64,000 bases of DNA from Heterostelium multicystogenum (taxonomy: Eukaryota > Evosea > Eumycetozoa > Acytosteliales > Acytosteliaceae). The stretch is from the NCBI GenBank assembly GCA_003667245.1, contig RCNN01000029.1:62001-126000 (forward strand), in the 5' to 3' direction. Made by a program: the position numbers and the translations under genes. Shown one piece after another: positions 43,667 through 55,356 of the stretch; the first letter of the stretch is position 1, and each line of letters opens with the position of its first letter. The notes below the pieces were generated by a model, which saw nothing but the letters and a program-made list of their open reading frames with translations, ran no database searches and was not told the DNA's origin.

Positions 43667-46517
43667 CTAATTATAAATATTTTGATTAGAATTATTGCTA
43701 TTATTATTATTATTTGGAAGTGAAATTTTCTCAATTCTTGAAATTATATGTTTTCCATATGTTACTTTCTTGAGGGTTTGAATATATGGTTGAATACGGT
43801 TGATGATCAATTCACGTTGAGAGTTATCGACGATATCCAATATCTTTTGGATGACATAGTTTGCGTAGGGGTCTTTCAAGACCTTGAGCATGACGTTTGA
43901 TCCAGCACTTGGATCACCCAATATTTCGTTGATAATGATTGCTCTCTCGTTGATGGTACCGTATTGTACGCACTTCTCAATGACGTTACTGGCGAATTTG
44001 TGTTGACTGAGTTGGTAGATTTGACCCTGAAGCTTATGGACGATTGCGCTCTTGTCGGCAGGGGTTCCGTGCTCCAAAACGTGTTGGATGACGTAGTTAC
44101 CGTACTGGTCTGAACCAGAGAGACTGCGCAACGCATGAGTTCCTCGAGGATTGGTGCAACCTGACTGTCATTGCAGTGCTCGAGGATACGTTGAATCACA
44201 CGACAACCATAAGGGTGTGTGGCAAGGTCGTAGATGTGACCGTTGAAGCTGTCAATGATGAACTGGATGAGGTGAGTTGGTATCTTTTCGATACACTTTT
44301 GAATTACGTGATTACCGTTCTGGTCGGTGACGCACTGAACGATATGACCATTTAACTCCTCGATCAACATTATCTGTTGGTCGAGTTCGATCGATTCAAT
44401 AGCCTTTTGAATGACACGGCAGCCATACATCTGGAGGGCCAGTGGCAATATGTGTCCCTTGAGTTTGTCGGCGAGGATTCTCTTTTGCTCGGCAGTACCG
44501 TGCTCAAAGAACTTTTGCAAGACATAGTTTCCAAAGACGTCAGTCATCAAAGAGTGCACAGCGTATATTACTTCATCAAAGACGAGTTGTTTGTCATCGA
44601 GACCGGCTGACTCTATCTTTTGCTGAATGATACGAGATCCAACTTGATCTTTGCTAAACTCGGCTATATGACCTTTGATGTCGCTGAGCTCAAGCTTCAT
44701 TTTTTTGTGCACGGAAATCTTCGAGCAACTGCGATCTGGAGGTGGAGGAGGCGCTAGTATTGTTGCTGCCGTTGCTTGCATGTTGGGCTGCTGCTGGTGG
44801 TTGTTGCTGTTGTTGTTGTTGTTGTTGTTGTTGTGGTGGTTGTTGGGTGCTTGTGTTATATTGTGGCGATACTTGGGTTGTTTGAGTGTTGATATTGGTT
44901 GGTGCCAACATACTCTCTTGGTGGTGATGAAGGTTGTTGAAGTTGTGATGTTGGTGACTATTCACATTATTTTGGTGGTGTTGTTGTTGCTTCATGAATT
45001 GCTGTTGTTGGTGCTGTTGTGGTACTTGACCGTATTGGCTGTAGCTCGGGCTATTTGAAGCATTGACGATGGGTGATGGTGCGTTTGGTGAGGTGATGTT
45101 GGTTTTTCGCTTGGGTTGGAATTCCTTGACTTCTTCTGTCCGGATGGGTCGCATTGATGGGAGCTGTTGCTGATTGTAAAGCTTTTGTTGCTCGCTTGTA
45201 TTCATACCTTGTGAATAGTAGTCACGTGGATTGTTATTCAAGTAGCTATTGTTTGACAACATCTGTGGTTGTTGGAACTGGCTTTGCATTCTGGACTGCT
45301 GAAGATATTGCTGTTGATGCTGGGTATCATTCTTCATATGCTGTTGAGGTAGGTAATATTGGTGATGTTGCTGGTAGTGTGGTTGCTCCATAGGCAACGA
45401 TTGTTGGCCAGGTCTCTTTGAGCTTGAGCCATTTTGGGCTATATTGTTTTGTCCACGTCTATCCTTTGATGGATATCCCATCATTGCGACCATTGGATTC
45501 ATAACATTACCCATCATCTGTGGTGGTGGATACATGTGTGGAACCATAACTCCACCTGAAACGCTGTATGGTGGATATCCATAGCTTGGTGTAGAATCAT
45601 CCTATAAATCCCTATTAATATCTATAACAATAGTATATTGATTCTTTTTTAAAACTTACTTCATTATTATATTCATCATGGTGATCTCTACCGTTCAAAT
45701 CGAAATGTGCATCATTAAGAGATGGCTCACTAATTTGTGGAAATACTTTGGAGGAAAGTCCATGGGCTGATGGAGGAGAGTTCTCTTCGATTGTGGCTTG
45801 TGAACGTCGACGTTGGTGCGATTTTGGATCCAATGCAGTCTTTTGATAAACAGGTGATGGTGTACGTGGGAAATCCTGTTGAATCATATCGACCAAAGAT
45901 TTTGGTTTGCCAGAACCACCATCCAAAGAAATCGAGTCGACTGAAGATGGTGAGTTATTGAGGATATCTGGAGATTGTTGTCTCAAGATGCTAGTTGGAC
46001 CAATTGCGTGCGATGGTAATGGTTTCTTCAAGGAGATCTCTTTCTCTTGAAGTGCACTAAGCTCTGGGAAATCGTGTTCCTGTTGCTGGTGCTGTTGCAT
46101 CTTATTTATTGGTTGATGATGAAGCTGTGGGTGGTGCATTTGTTGCATTTGAAATGGTTCGTCATCTGGTAGGGCGATGGAGAGATATGTTAGGTGTTTG
46201 AATCACAAAGAGTGATTTTGAAAGTTGTACTTACTGATTTTCTTATTGAAATATGCTTGGTATGGGGCTATAAGAGGAGGTGGTAGTCTTGGATCCAAAG
46301 GCCTCTGCGAATAGTAGTAGTTGTAGTACTGAATATCGAGTCTTGGGTCCTGGGGTGAGATGACCTCACCATTGTATTGAGTGAATTCTTCCTCTGGGAG
46401 CACAGGAGGAGCAGAGCTACTTCTGGAGATGGTCTGATCGAATCTCGACTTGATAGTCAGCTTTGAAAGGTCAATTCCACTGAAATCATCTCCTAAGAAA
46501 TGATTGGAACTATCCAT
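43667..46517 (-). CDS. pufA: Pumilio/PUF RNA-binding protein
   Basis: Translational repressor that binds mRNA 3' UTRs. Three exons: 46235-46517, 45660-46165 and 43667-45601. About 905 residues. The N-terminal two thirds is low complexity (Gln, His, Pro, Ser; a poly-Q run near 44800-44840). The C-terminal homology domain has eight PUF repeats. The RNA-contact triplets read, in order, GSRIIQ, GNYVLQ, GCRVIQ, GNHVIQ, GCRVIQ, GNYVIQ, ASNVIE and ANYVIQ. This is the canonical Pumilio code, predicting the target UGUANAUA. Two frame breaks occur, near 44695 (A run after EDFRAQKN) and near 44130 between repeats 5 and 6. In D. discoideum PufA represses the protein kinase A catalytic subunit mRNA; orthology here is likely but not proven. 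Confidence 0.93.
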
Positions 46518-48850
46518 TTGTTGATTATTTATGATTATGTTCGGTTGATTACTTTTCTGATTTTATCCTTTTTTGTAACAATATACTAATTATTATTATT
46601 GTGTATTATTTTTTTTTATTATTAAATATCTAATACTCTTATTTTTCTTTAGAACATATGAATAATATATGCGATAAAAATGTTGCAGAAAAAAAAAAAA
46701 ACAAAAACTTCTGAATTAACGAAAGATTACTATTTTTTTTTGTTTTCTTTTTTTGGTTGGGTTCTTGTTTTATGTTAACTAAGCCAGGCTGGAGTGGAGC
46801 GAACTTGGGTGAGGAATGAGGAAGGAGAGGATTTGATTGTCGTTCGGATTGATTGGTAGTTGGTTGGTTGCTTGTTGAGTTAACAAAAAAACAGCGAGGT
46901 GAAAGTGGTGAGAAGGAAGGAAAAGAGGATGGATGATGTTGATTTAGAACTATAGACACAGAAATATACAACTATTTAACAATGTATACAATGTTGCAAC
47001 ACCCTTGTTGATGAGTTTTGCTTATATTAAAATATATATTATACTATTATCTCGCTATTACTATTTATTATTCTATTAAACAAATAAATATAGAGTTGTC
47101 TGTTTTGTTTTTGTTTTGTTTTGTCTGTTTACGGTTGAGTACTATAAATACAAATACAATTGATTGGAATATGGTTGTTTTTTTTCTTTTATTATTACTA
47201 TCTATCTATTTAAGAGGTGAAACATATAAACAAACAAACAAATAAAACTTTATTATCTATCTATGAACACTAAAACTACAACTCTATCTTTTTATCAGCT
47301 TTAGCTTCTTCTGTTAGTTGATTTGAAGAGGAAGTGAAGAGGATCTATTTCTACTTTGATATTCAAACATTAACTAACTTTGCTACACTGATAGATCTAA
47401 CTCAATAGTTAACCGCGGTTACTTGTTATTTATAACAAAGAGAGTCTTCGACTATTACTACTACTACGACTTGCAAGAAGCTTATAGACTACTGACTTAC
47501 TGACTGCTAACAGACGACTGACAAACAACGCGAGAGTGAGTGGTGTTTATATAAATAATATAAACTATATATACAATACAATACAATATTATATAAATGC
47601 TCTTGGGTTGTTGTTGTTGTTTTGTTATTGGTTGTTTGTGGTTTTAGTTTTTAGTCTTTCTTTGTCTAGTTTGTTGTGCTTTGTTTAGTTTTTGGTTTTG
47701 AGTTTTTTGGTTTGTTTGTTGATAAGACTAATGTTGGGGAGTATGTGAGTGAATGAGGTGGTGAAATATGAACACAAAAAAAAAAAAAATAAAAACTTTT
47801 TTTCTTTCTTTTGGGTGTCTCATGTTAGAAAAAAAATATTACTTTTGTCCTTTTTTTTATTTTTTTATTTTTTAATTTCACAAATTTATGATCTAAATAA
47901 TAATAAAATTCACAAAATCCAACAACTCACTGGAATAATAATAATTAATTAATGGATAAAATAAATAAATAACAATAACAATAACAATAACAATAACAAC
48001 AACAACAACAATAATAATAATATAATTTTATTTTGATACTTTATGTTTTCATTTCATTTGTTTTCTTTTCATTTCTTTCGTTCATTTCTTAAATTGAAAA
48101 TCAGTATTGTTGTTGTTTTTGAATTTATTGATTTTTTTCAAAGTTGGTATTTCCAGTGGGAATTGGGTTATGGTCATAGCACCCAAGCCCAGGCACAAAC
48201 ACGAATTTTCGGGTCTCTACAGATTATTGAATGAGTGTGTAGATTTTAAATCAACTGGATTATATATATTATTTCAATAAATTGATTTGTTATTATTAAG
48301 GCTCAGAGCTCATATGGTTCAAAAGTTACACTGGTGTGGGATAGTTGTTATAGATGATTTACTCCAAAGAGATATATATCTGTTGAGTTTCACTATCATC
48401 TATAAATACTGTCAGTCTAATACTAGATGATTACTAGATTTTATCTTGAATACTTATTGTACACAAATCAATAGGATATGATACAATGTATTCTTTAAGA
48501 TAATGAAAACAAGAAGAATTGCTTGGGTTTCTTGCTTCCTTGATGATGTCATTGATTGATAAAGCTTGTACAAACTAGGTGTTGATTGCTATTTTGAGTT
48601 CGTTTGTTTATTTCACTAATTGTAATTGATTAGATAAATGACATGTGGTTAAGTAGTTCATTTATGTGATGATTGTTTAAATTGATTGATTGGTGGATGA
48701 TTGATATTTATATATTATCGCTTTTATAAAGTATAGTTGTTCTGTTGCTAACTAAGTTATAGCTAAAATAACAGTTGAGTTGTTTTAGTTGTAGTAAAAT
48801 GCTTTTAGTTGGTCGTTATTTGATATGTTATGTTATGTTATGTCTTGGTT
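46518..48850. other. Long intergenic/leader region upstream of Pumilio
   Basis: 2.3 kb. 46640-46971 on the minus strand is pyrimidine-rich and probably the Pumilio leader. 47100-47260 and 47600-47730 are T/G-rich. An (AATAAC)n/(AAC)n/(AAT)n array lies at about 47966-48021. A compact GC-richer island at 48140-48234 is listed separately. 48240-48850 is AT-rich. No other gene is seen. Confidence 0.5.
48144..48234 (+). other. GC-richer island: orphan exon or structured RNA
   Basis: An abrupt rise in GC in a very AT-rich spacer. After TTTCCAG, a good acceptor, the plus strand is open and reads WELGYGHSTQAQAQTR then IFGSLQIIE and a TGA at 48232-48234. The same DNA forms a strong hairpin: TTGGGT (48163-48168) and TATG pair with CATA and ACCCAA (48181-48186). 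A second small hairpin is CGAA/TTCG near 48203-48212. Terminal exon of an unfound gene and a small structured RNA are both possible. No family recognised. Confidence 0.3.
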
Positions 48851-49261
48851 TTAAGCAACACGCTTTCCTGAATAGAGTTCTTCAAGTGGTGCATAACGTT
48901 TCTCTACGATTTTGATATCTACAGTGGAGGCGATGGGTGGGAGTTTGGTTTCGACAAACTTGACGAACTTGTCGGCAATCTCGAGTGGTGCGTCGATTTG
49001 AACGACACGTTTCATAACACGAATCTCATACTGATCTCTAGAACGCTTATCGACATGTGGTGATTTATTGACGGTGTATTTCTTTGATGTTGATGGCAAT
49101 GGGAATGGTCCACTTGTCTTGATGCCTGACAACTTGGCAGCCCAAGCGATTCTCTTTGCAATGTATGGCAATGACTTATCGATACCATGCATTTGGAAGC
49201 TAACAATCTTTCTTCCAGCACCTACAACGGTAGCAGCAGCTGAACCTACTATTCCTGACAT
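48851..49261 (-). CDS. mrps10: Mitochondrial ribosomal protein S10 (uS10m)
   Basis: 136 residues in one unbroken exon, MSGIVGSAAATVVGAGRKIV at the start, stop at 48851. The uS10 fold is recognisable from GPFPLPSTSKKYTVNKSPHV, KRSRDQYEIRVMKRVVQI and DAPLEIADKFVKFVETKLPP. These correspond to the P-L-P-T hairpin and the S-R-[DE]-Q/H-[FY]-E-x-R block. The Ala/Gly-rich N-terminal extension and lack of the cytosolic S20-type sequence favour the mitochondrial ribosome. It was not shown here to carry a cleaved presequence. Confidence 0.86.
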   Translation of the reverse strand: MSGIVGSAAATVVGAGRKIVSFQMHGIDKSLPYIAKRIAWAAKLSGIKTSGPFPLPSTSKKYTVNKSPHVDKRSRDQYEIRVMKRVVQIDAPLEIADKFVKFVETKLPPIASTVDIKIVEKRYAPLEELYSGKRVA

Positions 49262-49475
49262 CTGTATCCTAAATCTATCTATATATAATATGCTAACAAG
49301 CCTTAATACAACAACTAATCAATCAAACAAAACTGTGTGTGGGTAATCACACCTGATCATCTGTCAAAAATTAAAAAAAAAACTCAAAAAAACGAAAGTA
49401 GAAAGTTTGCATATGACAATGAAAAAAGTTAGATGTATCTATGTTTAGTGATATTATTTAGTTCGGCTTAAATAT

Positions 49476-51747
49476 TTAAAGTAATAATAATAGAATTATT
49501 GAAATGAGGTGAAGTAGAAGTAGACCCATGTTGGCGCTGGCGCTGTAGGTGGCGGCGGATGGCTCCTTCTTCGCTAGTTTCTTTGGGAGAAGATGCTTGC
49601 AATCGCAGGCTCTTGGCAATTCAAAGTTGGGTATGCCTTTGCAATTGGTGTTGCTGATAATCTGGTTGTTCGAGGTGTTGTAGCAAACCATGTTTTGCCA
49701 GACACTATTGGGGTCGAACGACTCAGAGTACGAGAATGAAAGTTCAGAGCTGACTTGCTCACTTTGATCGTCATCAGCCTCTGCCAGTGGATCATCGCTT
49801 TTTTCCTTGCTGTGCGATTCCTCGCTTTGATACTGGCGGTAGCAAAGAGGTTCGCATGGTTCCCAGTCCCAACGGACCTTGCTACAAAATGGCTGTCCTT
49901 TGCATGGACGCGATGTGGTTGGCTGAGGAGAAACGCACAGTGTGCTGTCAACTACTCTCCACACTGAGGAGTCGATGCATTGAATCATACGTTGCTGGGT
50001 TCCCTCACCACAGGAGCTCGAGCAACCATACCACTCGGTCACGTCCCAATGGTATTCTTCTTTGCAAGGCTCCACAGCACAAAGTTTCTGAGATATTGGC
50101 TGTTTGTCCAGACATTTAGAATCATTTGTGATTGCTCCAAATTGATCGATACAATAGATTTGACGCTTTTGGACACCGGATCCACAGATTTGGTCACATT
50201 CGGTCCAGTTGGAAGCTATGACCCATTTTGCATCTTCAGTTAAGCAGGTATCGTTCTTTGTTATAGTTGTATTGGTGCAGATACGAGTTCTGGGTGGTAC
50301 CATTCCCGGACAGTTAGCATCGGCGATGGTTGTGTTGTATTGTTGCGAAATGCAGCTGACATTACGGTTTTGCATGGAGCAGGTTCCTTCTCGTGTGCAG
50401 TTGGACCATTCTCCAATTCTCCATTTACCGATATCACAGTTGTGATCATCGACTTTACCAAAGCCAACTCTTGCATTCTCCTGGTCGAAAATAACTAGAT
50501 ATTGGCGCAAAAGGGGTGTTCCAAGCACCATGTTGTAGTCAAGAGATTCAATCATACCGGGACACACATTGGGACCCTCGATGAGCAAATAGCCTGGTAC
50601 GGGCATTGAGCTCAATGTAGGAGGTACCACGATCCGAAGCATATTGGATACGGAACTTGGGAAGTAGTTCATTGATTTCATCGTCAGTCATTCCAACCAT
50701 TGGATTCAACACGCAGTTTTTCTCGATAAAGAAACGCGAAGTGAAATACTTGGAGAAGGTCTTGATGCTAGTGAGCAGTTGGATGGTTTGATGGAATACT
50801 GCCGATGGCACATGAAGGAATGGTGTGCGACTGTCAATTCGGGTGTTCCAAATGAAGTCTTTGATTTGGTAGAGTGTACGATCTCCAATATATACATTCT
50901 TGATATTGAGACTGTAGGTGGTGTCTTGCATTGGTGCAGTGGCGATTTCCTTATCCACAATTGAGGTGTCGAAGCCACCAATCCAGATTCGAGGGTTGCC
51001 TTTGCACAAGTTAATAGCAAACACTTGTGCCATGTTATTATAGCTGGTATATTGTGTCAAGAATCCATTGTCCTCACGGTTGAATCCAAGTCCCAAGATA
51101 CCTTGTGCCTTGATGGCGGAGGCCTCACAACGTGGTTGGGACCATGGTTTAGATTGTGTTGTAATAGTATTAAACATATAATTATATTTCGATGTTGAAT
51201 TATCAAACGAGAATTTATCAGATACTTGATTTCTATTATTAGGATGTTATTTTATTTTGGAAAATGTAAGTATTTAATGTGGCAAATTGGAATTGTATAT
51301 AATTTAGATTAAAAGTTACTTACACAATATATTGTGTACCATCAGTATATTCACCAGTGATTGCAGTTCCTTGAATTACAGAACCAGTTCCAGGTTTATA
51401 AGTACCTTTCATTTGAAGGCAACCTGCTTGGCATACATCGGATGAAAGGGCAGTGATTGTATTTTGGGTATCAATGATTAATTTAAGATCTACCTGATCT
51501 CCAACCCTTGATTTGGTTCCATACTATAATGTTTATAAATTATAAAATTCAATTAGCCAAAGTTTTCAAATCATCTGGATGCTCTAATAATATTATTATT
51601 ACTTACAGCTGGGTATGGACAGTAGTTTCCAATCGAAAGAATAGGATATAATGGGAAGCTTTTAACATTATTGGTTTTATAAGAATATATTTCAATAAAA
51701 TGGATAATAGATAAAAGTATCCATATTTTTAATATATGATTTAACAT
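49476..51747 (-). CDS. Aspartic-peptidase-like surface protein with TSP1 repeats, degenerate active sites
   Basis: About 699 residues. Exons: 51607-51747 (signal peptide, HILKIWILLSIIHFIEIY), 51324-51523 and 49476-51232. Residues about 35-390 follow the pepsin A1 fold: LKLIIDTQNTITALSS where the first catalytic motif should be, GILGLGFNREDNGF, RIWIGGFDTSIV, RIDSRTPFLHVPSAVF at the second site, and LGTPLLRQYLVIFDQENARV-GFG at the end. Both Asp residues remain, but the Gly of each D-[ST]-G is replaced (DTQ, DSR), so activity is doubtful. Then three to four thrombospondin-1-like modules (EWSNCTREGTCSMQNRNVSC; NWTECDQICGSGVQKRQIYC; EWYGCSSSCGEGTQQRMIQC) and a hydrophobic GPI-type tail. One frame break near 50630. 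Confidence 0.82.
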
Positions 51748-53297
51748 TATGAAAAAATTTAGAAAAAGCGGAGATCTTCTTGGATCTTCAGAATAAATAA
51801 AGATATTAAGGAAGGATATTAAGGGATTTGAATGGATTTTAAAGAAAATGATATTGGAATAAATTTAATTCATAAAAGATAGATAAGATAGATACATAGA
51901 TAAATAGGATGGATATTTGGAATGTAGAAATAAATATTTAATTTATTAATTTTAAGATATTGTTAAAGCAACTATCTAGATATCTTTGAAGTTGGGACTA
52001 TTCTAAAATAGATGTATTTAATGAATGTAGTTTAAATAGTTCTTGGTTTATCTTGTTGAACAAGAAAAGAGTGGACAGATATTTAATATATTTAATAATT
52101 ATATTTTTAATAGATTGGATTTTCATTTCAATAAAAGTCTTTATTGTAGTAATCACTACCAACGTATTAGTGTTGGTCATATTTACTTTCACTCTCTATA
52201 AACAGTTCAATCAAATCAAATCATAAATACGAATTTACAAATTCAAAAACCAACATCAACAACATCATCAACCTTCTGTTTAAATCTTATAAATATTTCG
52301 ATATTATTAATTATATTAGTATTTATTTTGATGATATTATTGTTGTTTTTGTTGGGTTATAATAGATATATTACATTATACTTATTTAGGTACATAATAC
52401 TTAGTAGCAAATACTACCCAATTCATCAATCTTACCACATGCATTTTCTGAAGATGGTCAATCAATAAATCTATCAATTATTACTTTGATTATGAAGGTG
52501 ATGATGATGATGATGTTGATGAAGATGTGGATTAGTTTTTTATTGTTATATTCAATAGATAGTAAATTCATGTAATACCAAACTATTGATTATTAGATTT
52601 AAATAGTGTATGTATGATTGATAGATTGGGTTCATTTGATGGAATGTGTATTTGAATTATTACAACAATACCTAAAATCACTATCTTTTTTTTTTCTATT
52701 TTTTAATTTACAATTTATAGAGGTACTATTGTTATAACGATCACTTATCTACTCTTAGATATGATATCTATCATATCTATCAACAACAACAACATCATCA
52801 TCATCATCATATCTATCAAAGTTCTATTACCTTTTAAACTTGAAAAGATTATACCACTCATCTAATTATCAAACACCCAACACACTCACACACACTGACA
52901 TAAATAAATAAGAGTTACCAATCCACATCAGGTAATTAATTTTTATTAGTTTTGTTAATTTACAAAATAATATAGAAACAAATAATTCTATTTCTATATT
53001 ATTATTATTATTATTACTTTATTTTATGGTTGGAATTTTGTGAATGTTGACTGTTTGATAATTAAAAGAGTTTATTAGATATTATTATATTATATTATGT
53101 TATGTTGTGTTTATTATTTATTCTATTGTATGATTATTAGAAACTTCATTTTAATAATACATTATAAATACATATTAATGTTATAATTTTTGATATTGTT
53201 ATTATTATTATTATAATACATTTCGTTATTGGATGAGTAGTGTATGTACATCATTATTAGGGGTTAATTCTTATTTCGAATGAAAACCCATTTGTTT
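51748..53297. other. AT-rich intergenic region
   Basis: 1.55 kb between two minus-strand genes. GATGATGAT and ATC arrays occur near 52499-52530 and 52785-52812; ATT arrays near 52998-53017 and 53199-53215. The open frame at 51998-52192 has no motif. No RNA gene or mobile element is seen. Confidence 0.5.
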
Positions 53298-54474
53298 TTA
53301 AGATTGTCTAGTTTCTCTGGAATGATCCATCTGTTTTTCTGACAATCTTTGAGGGTCTGGTATGTCCAAGTTGGAGTTTGAATCTCTGAGTACACTGTAC
53401 TCCCAGAGTCCTAACACCTTGCTTTTTGGATGCTGGCAAATCAGCATAATGTCATCTATTTCTAAATCAATCAATGTAGCCAAGCTATTACTGTCTTCAC
53501 CAGTTTTAGTTGAATTGAAAATCAATGATGTTCCATTGATATAGTTCATGGTTATTTCTTTGCTATCAGTGACTCTGTTCCATTTGATACGGATCCGACT
53601 GTTGTTGTTACTATTGCTATTATTATTATCGTTGTTACTATAATTCATAATGCTTGAAGTTGGAATGACAAAACCAATGATTACAGCCCAATGAGGTCTA
53701 TATCCTTTGAGATTTGTGGGTCTCCAGTTCTTGTCTGCGTCATACGGTATGAGAATGGGTTGATTCAGTGAAAGATGTTGAAGAACAGCGAGTGGAGTTG
53801 GGTTTTCAAGGACTACAGAGTCCACTAGACTCTGGGCACCATCACTATAATAGCAGTTTGCAAGCGATGCAAGATCAAATGCCGAAAACATCTCTCCTTC
53901 CTTTGAATATCCACTGTCAATAGCCATCTTTAATAGCTCAGCTGCCGCATCAGGTTTAAACTGTTGTTCTATTTGGTCTTGGAGCTTATTACGATTGTTA
54001 GTTAACACAAACTCTACTGCGCATCTCAGAGCAACTAATCCACAGCTAGAACAATCGAGTGAATATAATAACAAAATGTAAGCATTCAATTGTCTTCTAG
54101 CAGACCATGGCAATCTTCAATCTTAGTAAACTAACTTACTTATATGCACTTTGCAATCGATATTTATAATTGCATGGCAATGATATAATCCATTTGAAAT
54201 CAGTATATTCAAGGTTATCAATTTTACAATTCTTAATACTACTACTTCTACTATTATTAATAGTGTTACATCTTAAGCCAATGATAAAGATATGTTTTGT
54301 ACCAATGAGTTAAAACTTACTATTATTATTACTACTACAATACGATAAGATAAGATATGATACATACAACAATATTGAGTTTAAAAGCAGAGGTATTTTC
54401 CTCTTGACATCAGGTAGATTTAGTTCATATTGTACATCTTCTATAGTTCGATCAAATACCTTATCTAAAGTCAT
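53298..54474 (-). CDS. Actin maturation protease homologue (ACTMAP/C19orf54 family)
   Basis: 345 residues. Three exons, 54368-54474, 54140-54271 and 53298-54096, splice in frame without breaks. The family removes the acetylated N-terminal residue of nascent actin. Characteristic segments: KWIISLPCNYKYRLQSAYK, LYSLDCSSCGLVALRCAVEF (catalytic Cys in SSCG), SGYSKEGEMFSAFDLASLAN, NQPILIPYDADKNWRPTNLK and GYRPHWAVIIGF (catalytic His in HWAVI). LGLWEYSVLRDSNSNL near the end is also conserved in the family. An Asn/Ser insertion (SNNDNNNSNSNNNS) after the His strand is a dictyostelid-style low-complexity insert. Its presence fits an actin-rich crawling amoeba. Confidence 0.88.
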
Positions 54475-55356
54475 TCGAAATATAGTAATAGAATGAATGA
54501 AGTATATATATTAAAATATCTCAAATTTATACAATTCCTTTTAAGATATTACAAGTTGTCCTAAATGGGTTTAGAAAGGTGAAAATTTGGATTTTGATTT
54601 ATTGCATTTTCAAATAAATCATTTGAGTCTGAAAATTTTGCAAGACTTACATCACAGAGTAACTTCTAACTCCTCCTAAACAAGATCATTTAACTCATGA
54701 CTTTGGTAGGGTAATTCTCTTTCCTTTGATAATAGCCATGGTTTGAAATCGTTACTTTAGAAATAAGTGTCACATCAACATTTCAATAACAAACTTGAAT
54801 CATTGAGGAGAAAAAATCTTTGAAGTAAAAAATTGGCTGGAATCACTTATCAATGCAAAGTACAATCTAGACCAAGTAAGGACAGCCAAGTGCAGGTTCT
54901 CAATACCACCATCACTATTATTATTATTTTTACTATTAATTATTTTTATTAATATTATTGTCAGTCACTGTGCTCATAAATAGAGGTCTTGAATTTGTAA
55001 GAATTTTGGTTCTTCCGATTCTTTCATTTGTTTGTGGTTTGTGATTTTGATGAAGTTACAGAAATTTTTTCTCAAGTATGAACATTTTTTTACATGGGGC
55101 CAATAGAAAAGACCTAGTAAAGTTGGAAAAGATGATAATCAAAATTTTAATTCAAGTTGGAATTTTGACACCATATTTGCTAATTAAATTCTAAAAATAT
55201 TATGTACGAATACAAAAAAAAAGGATTTTTGATGTTTTTATTTAATTTGCCGGATTTATTGAATTTTTAAGTTTGACCAAAAAACATAACATTCCTAAAG
55301 AACCACAAATTTTGTAACATTGTTTGTTGTATCCAATCAAAGGTCAGAGTGAAGTT
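54475..55356. other. Divergent spacer, no gene seen
   Basis: About 880 bases between the divergent ACTMAP homologue and the next gene. Mixed AT-rich DNA with short T runs. No open frame of interest, RNA gene or repeat recognised. It should contain both promoters. Confidence 0.5.

Noticed and set aside
44675..45058. Leu/Val-rich plus-strand open frame
   Set aside because: Antisense of the Pumilio poly-Q/His region, not an independent membrane protein.
46639..46971. Minus-strand Pro/Ser open frame upstream of Pumilio
   Set aside because: Pyrimidine-rich leader composition, ends in Lys/Phe homopolymer translation, no link in frame to the Pumilio start at 46517.
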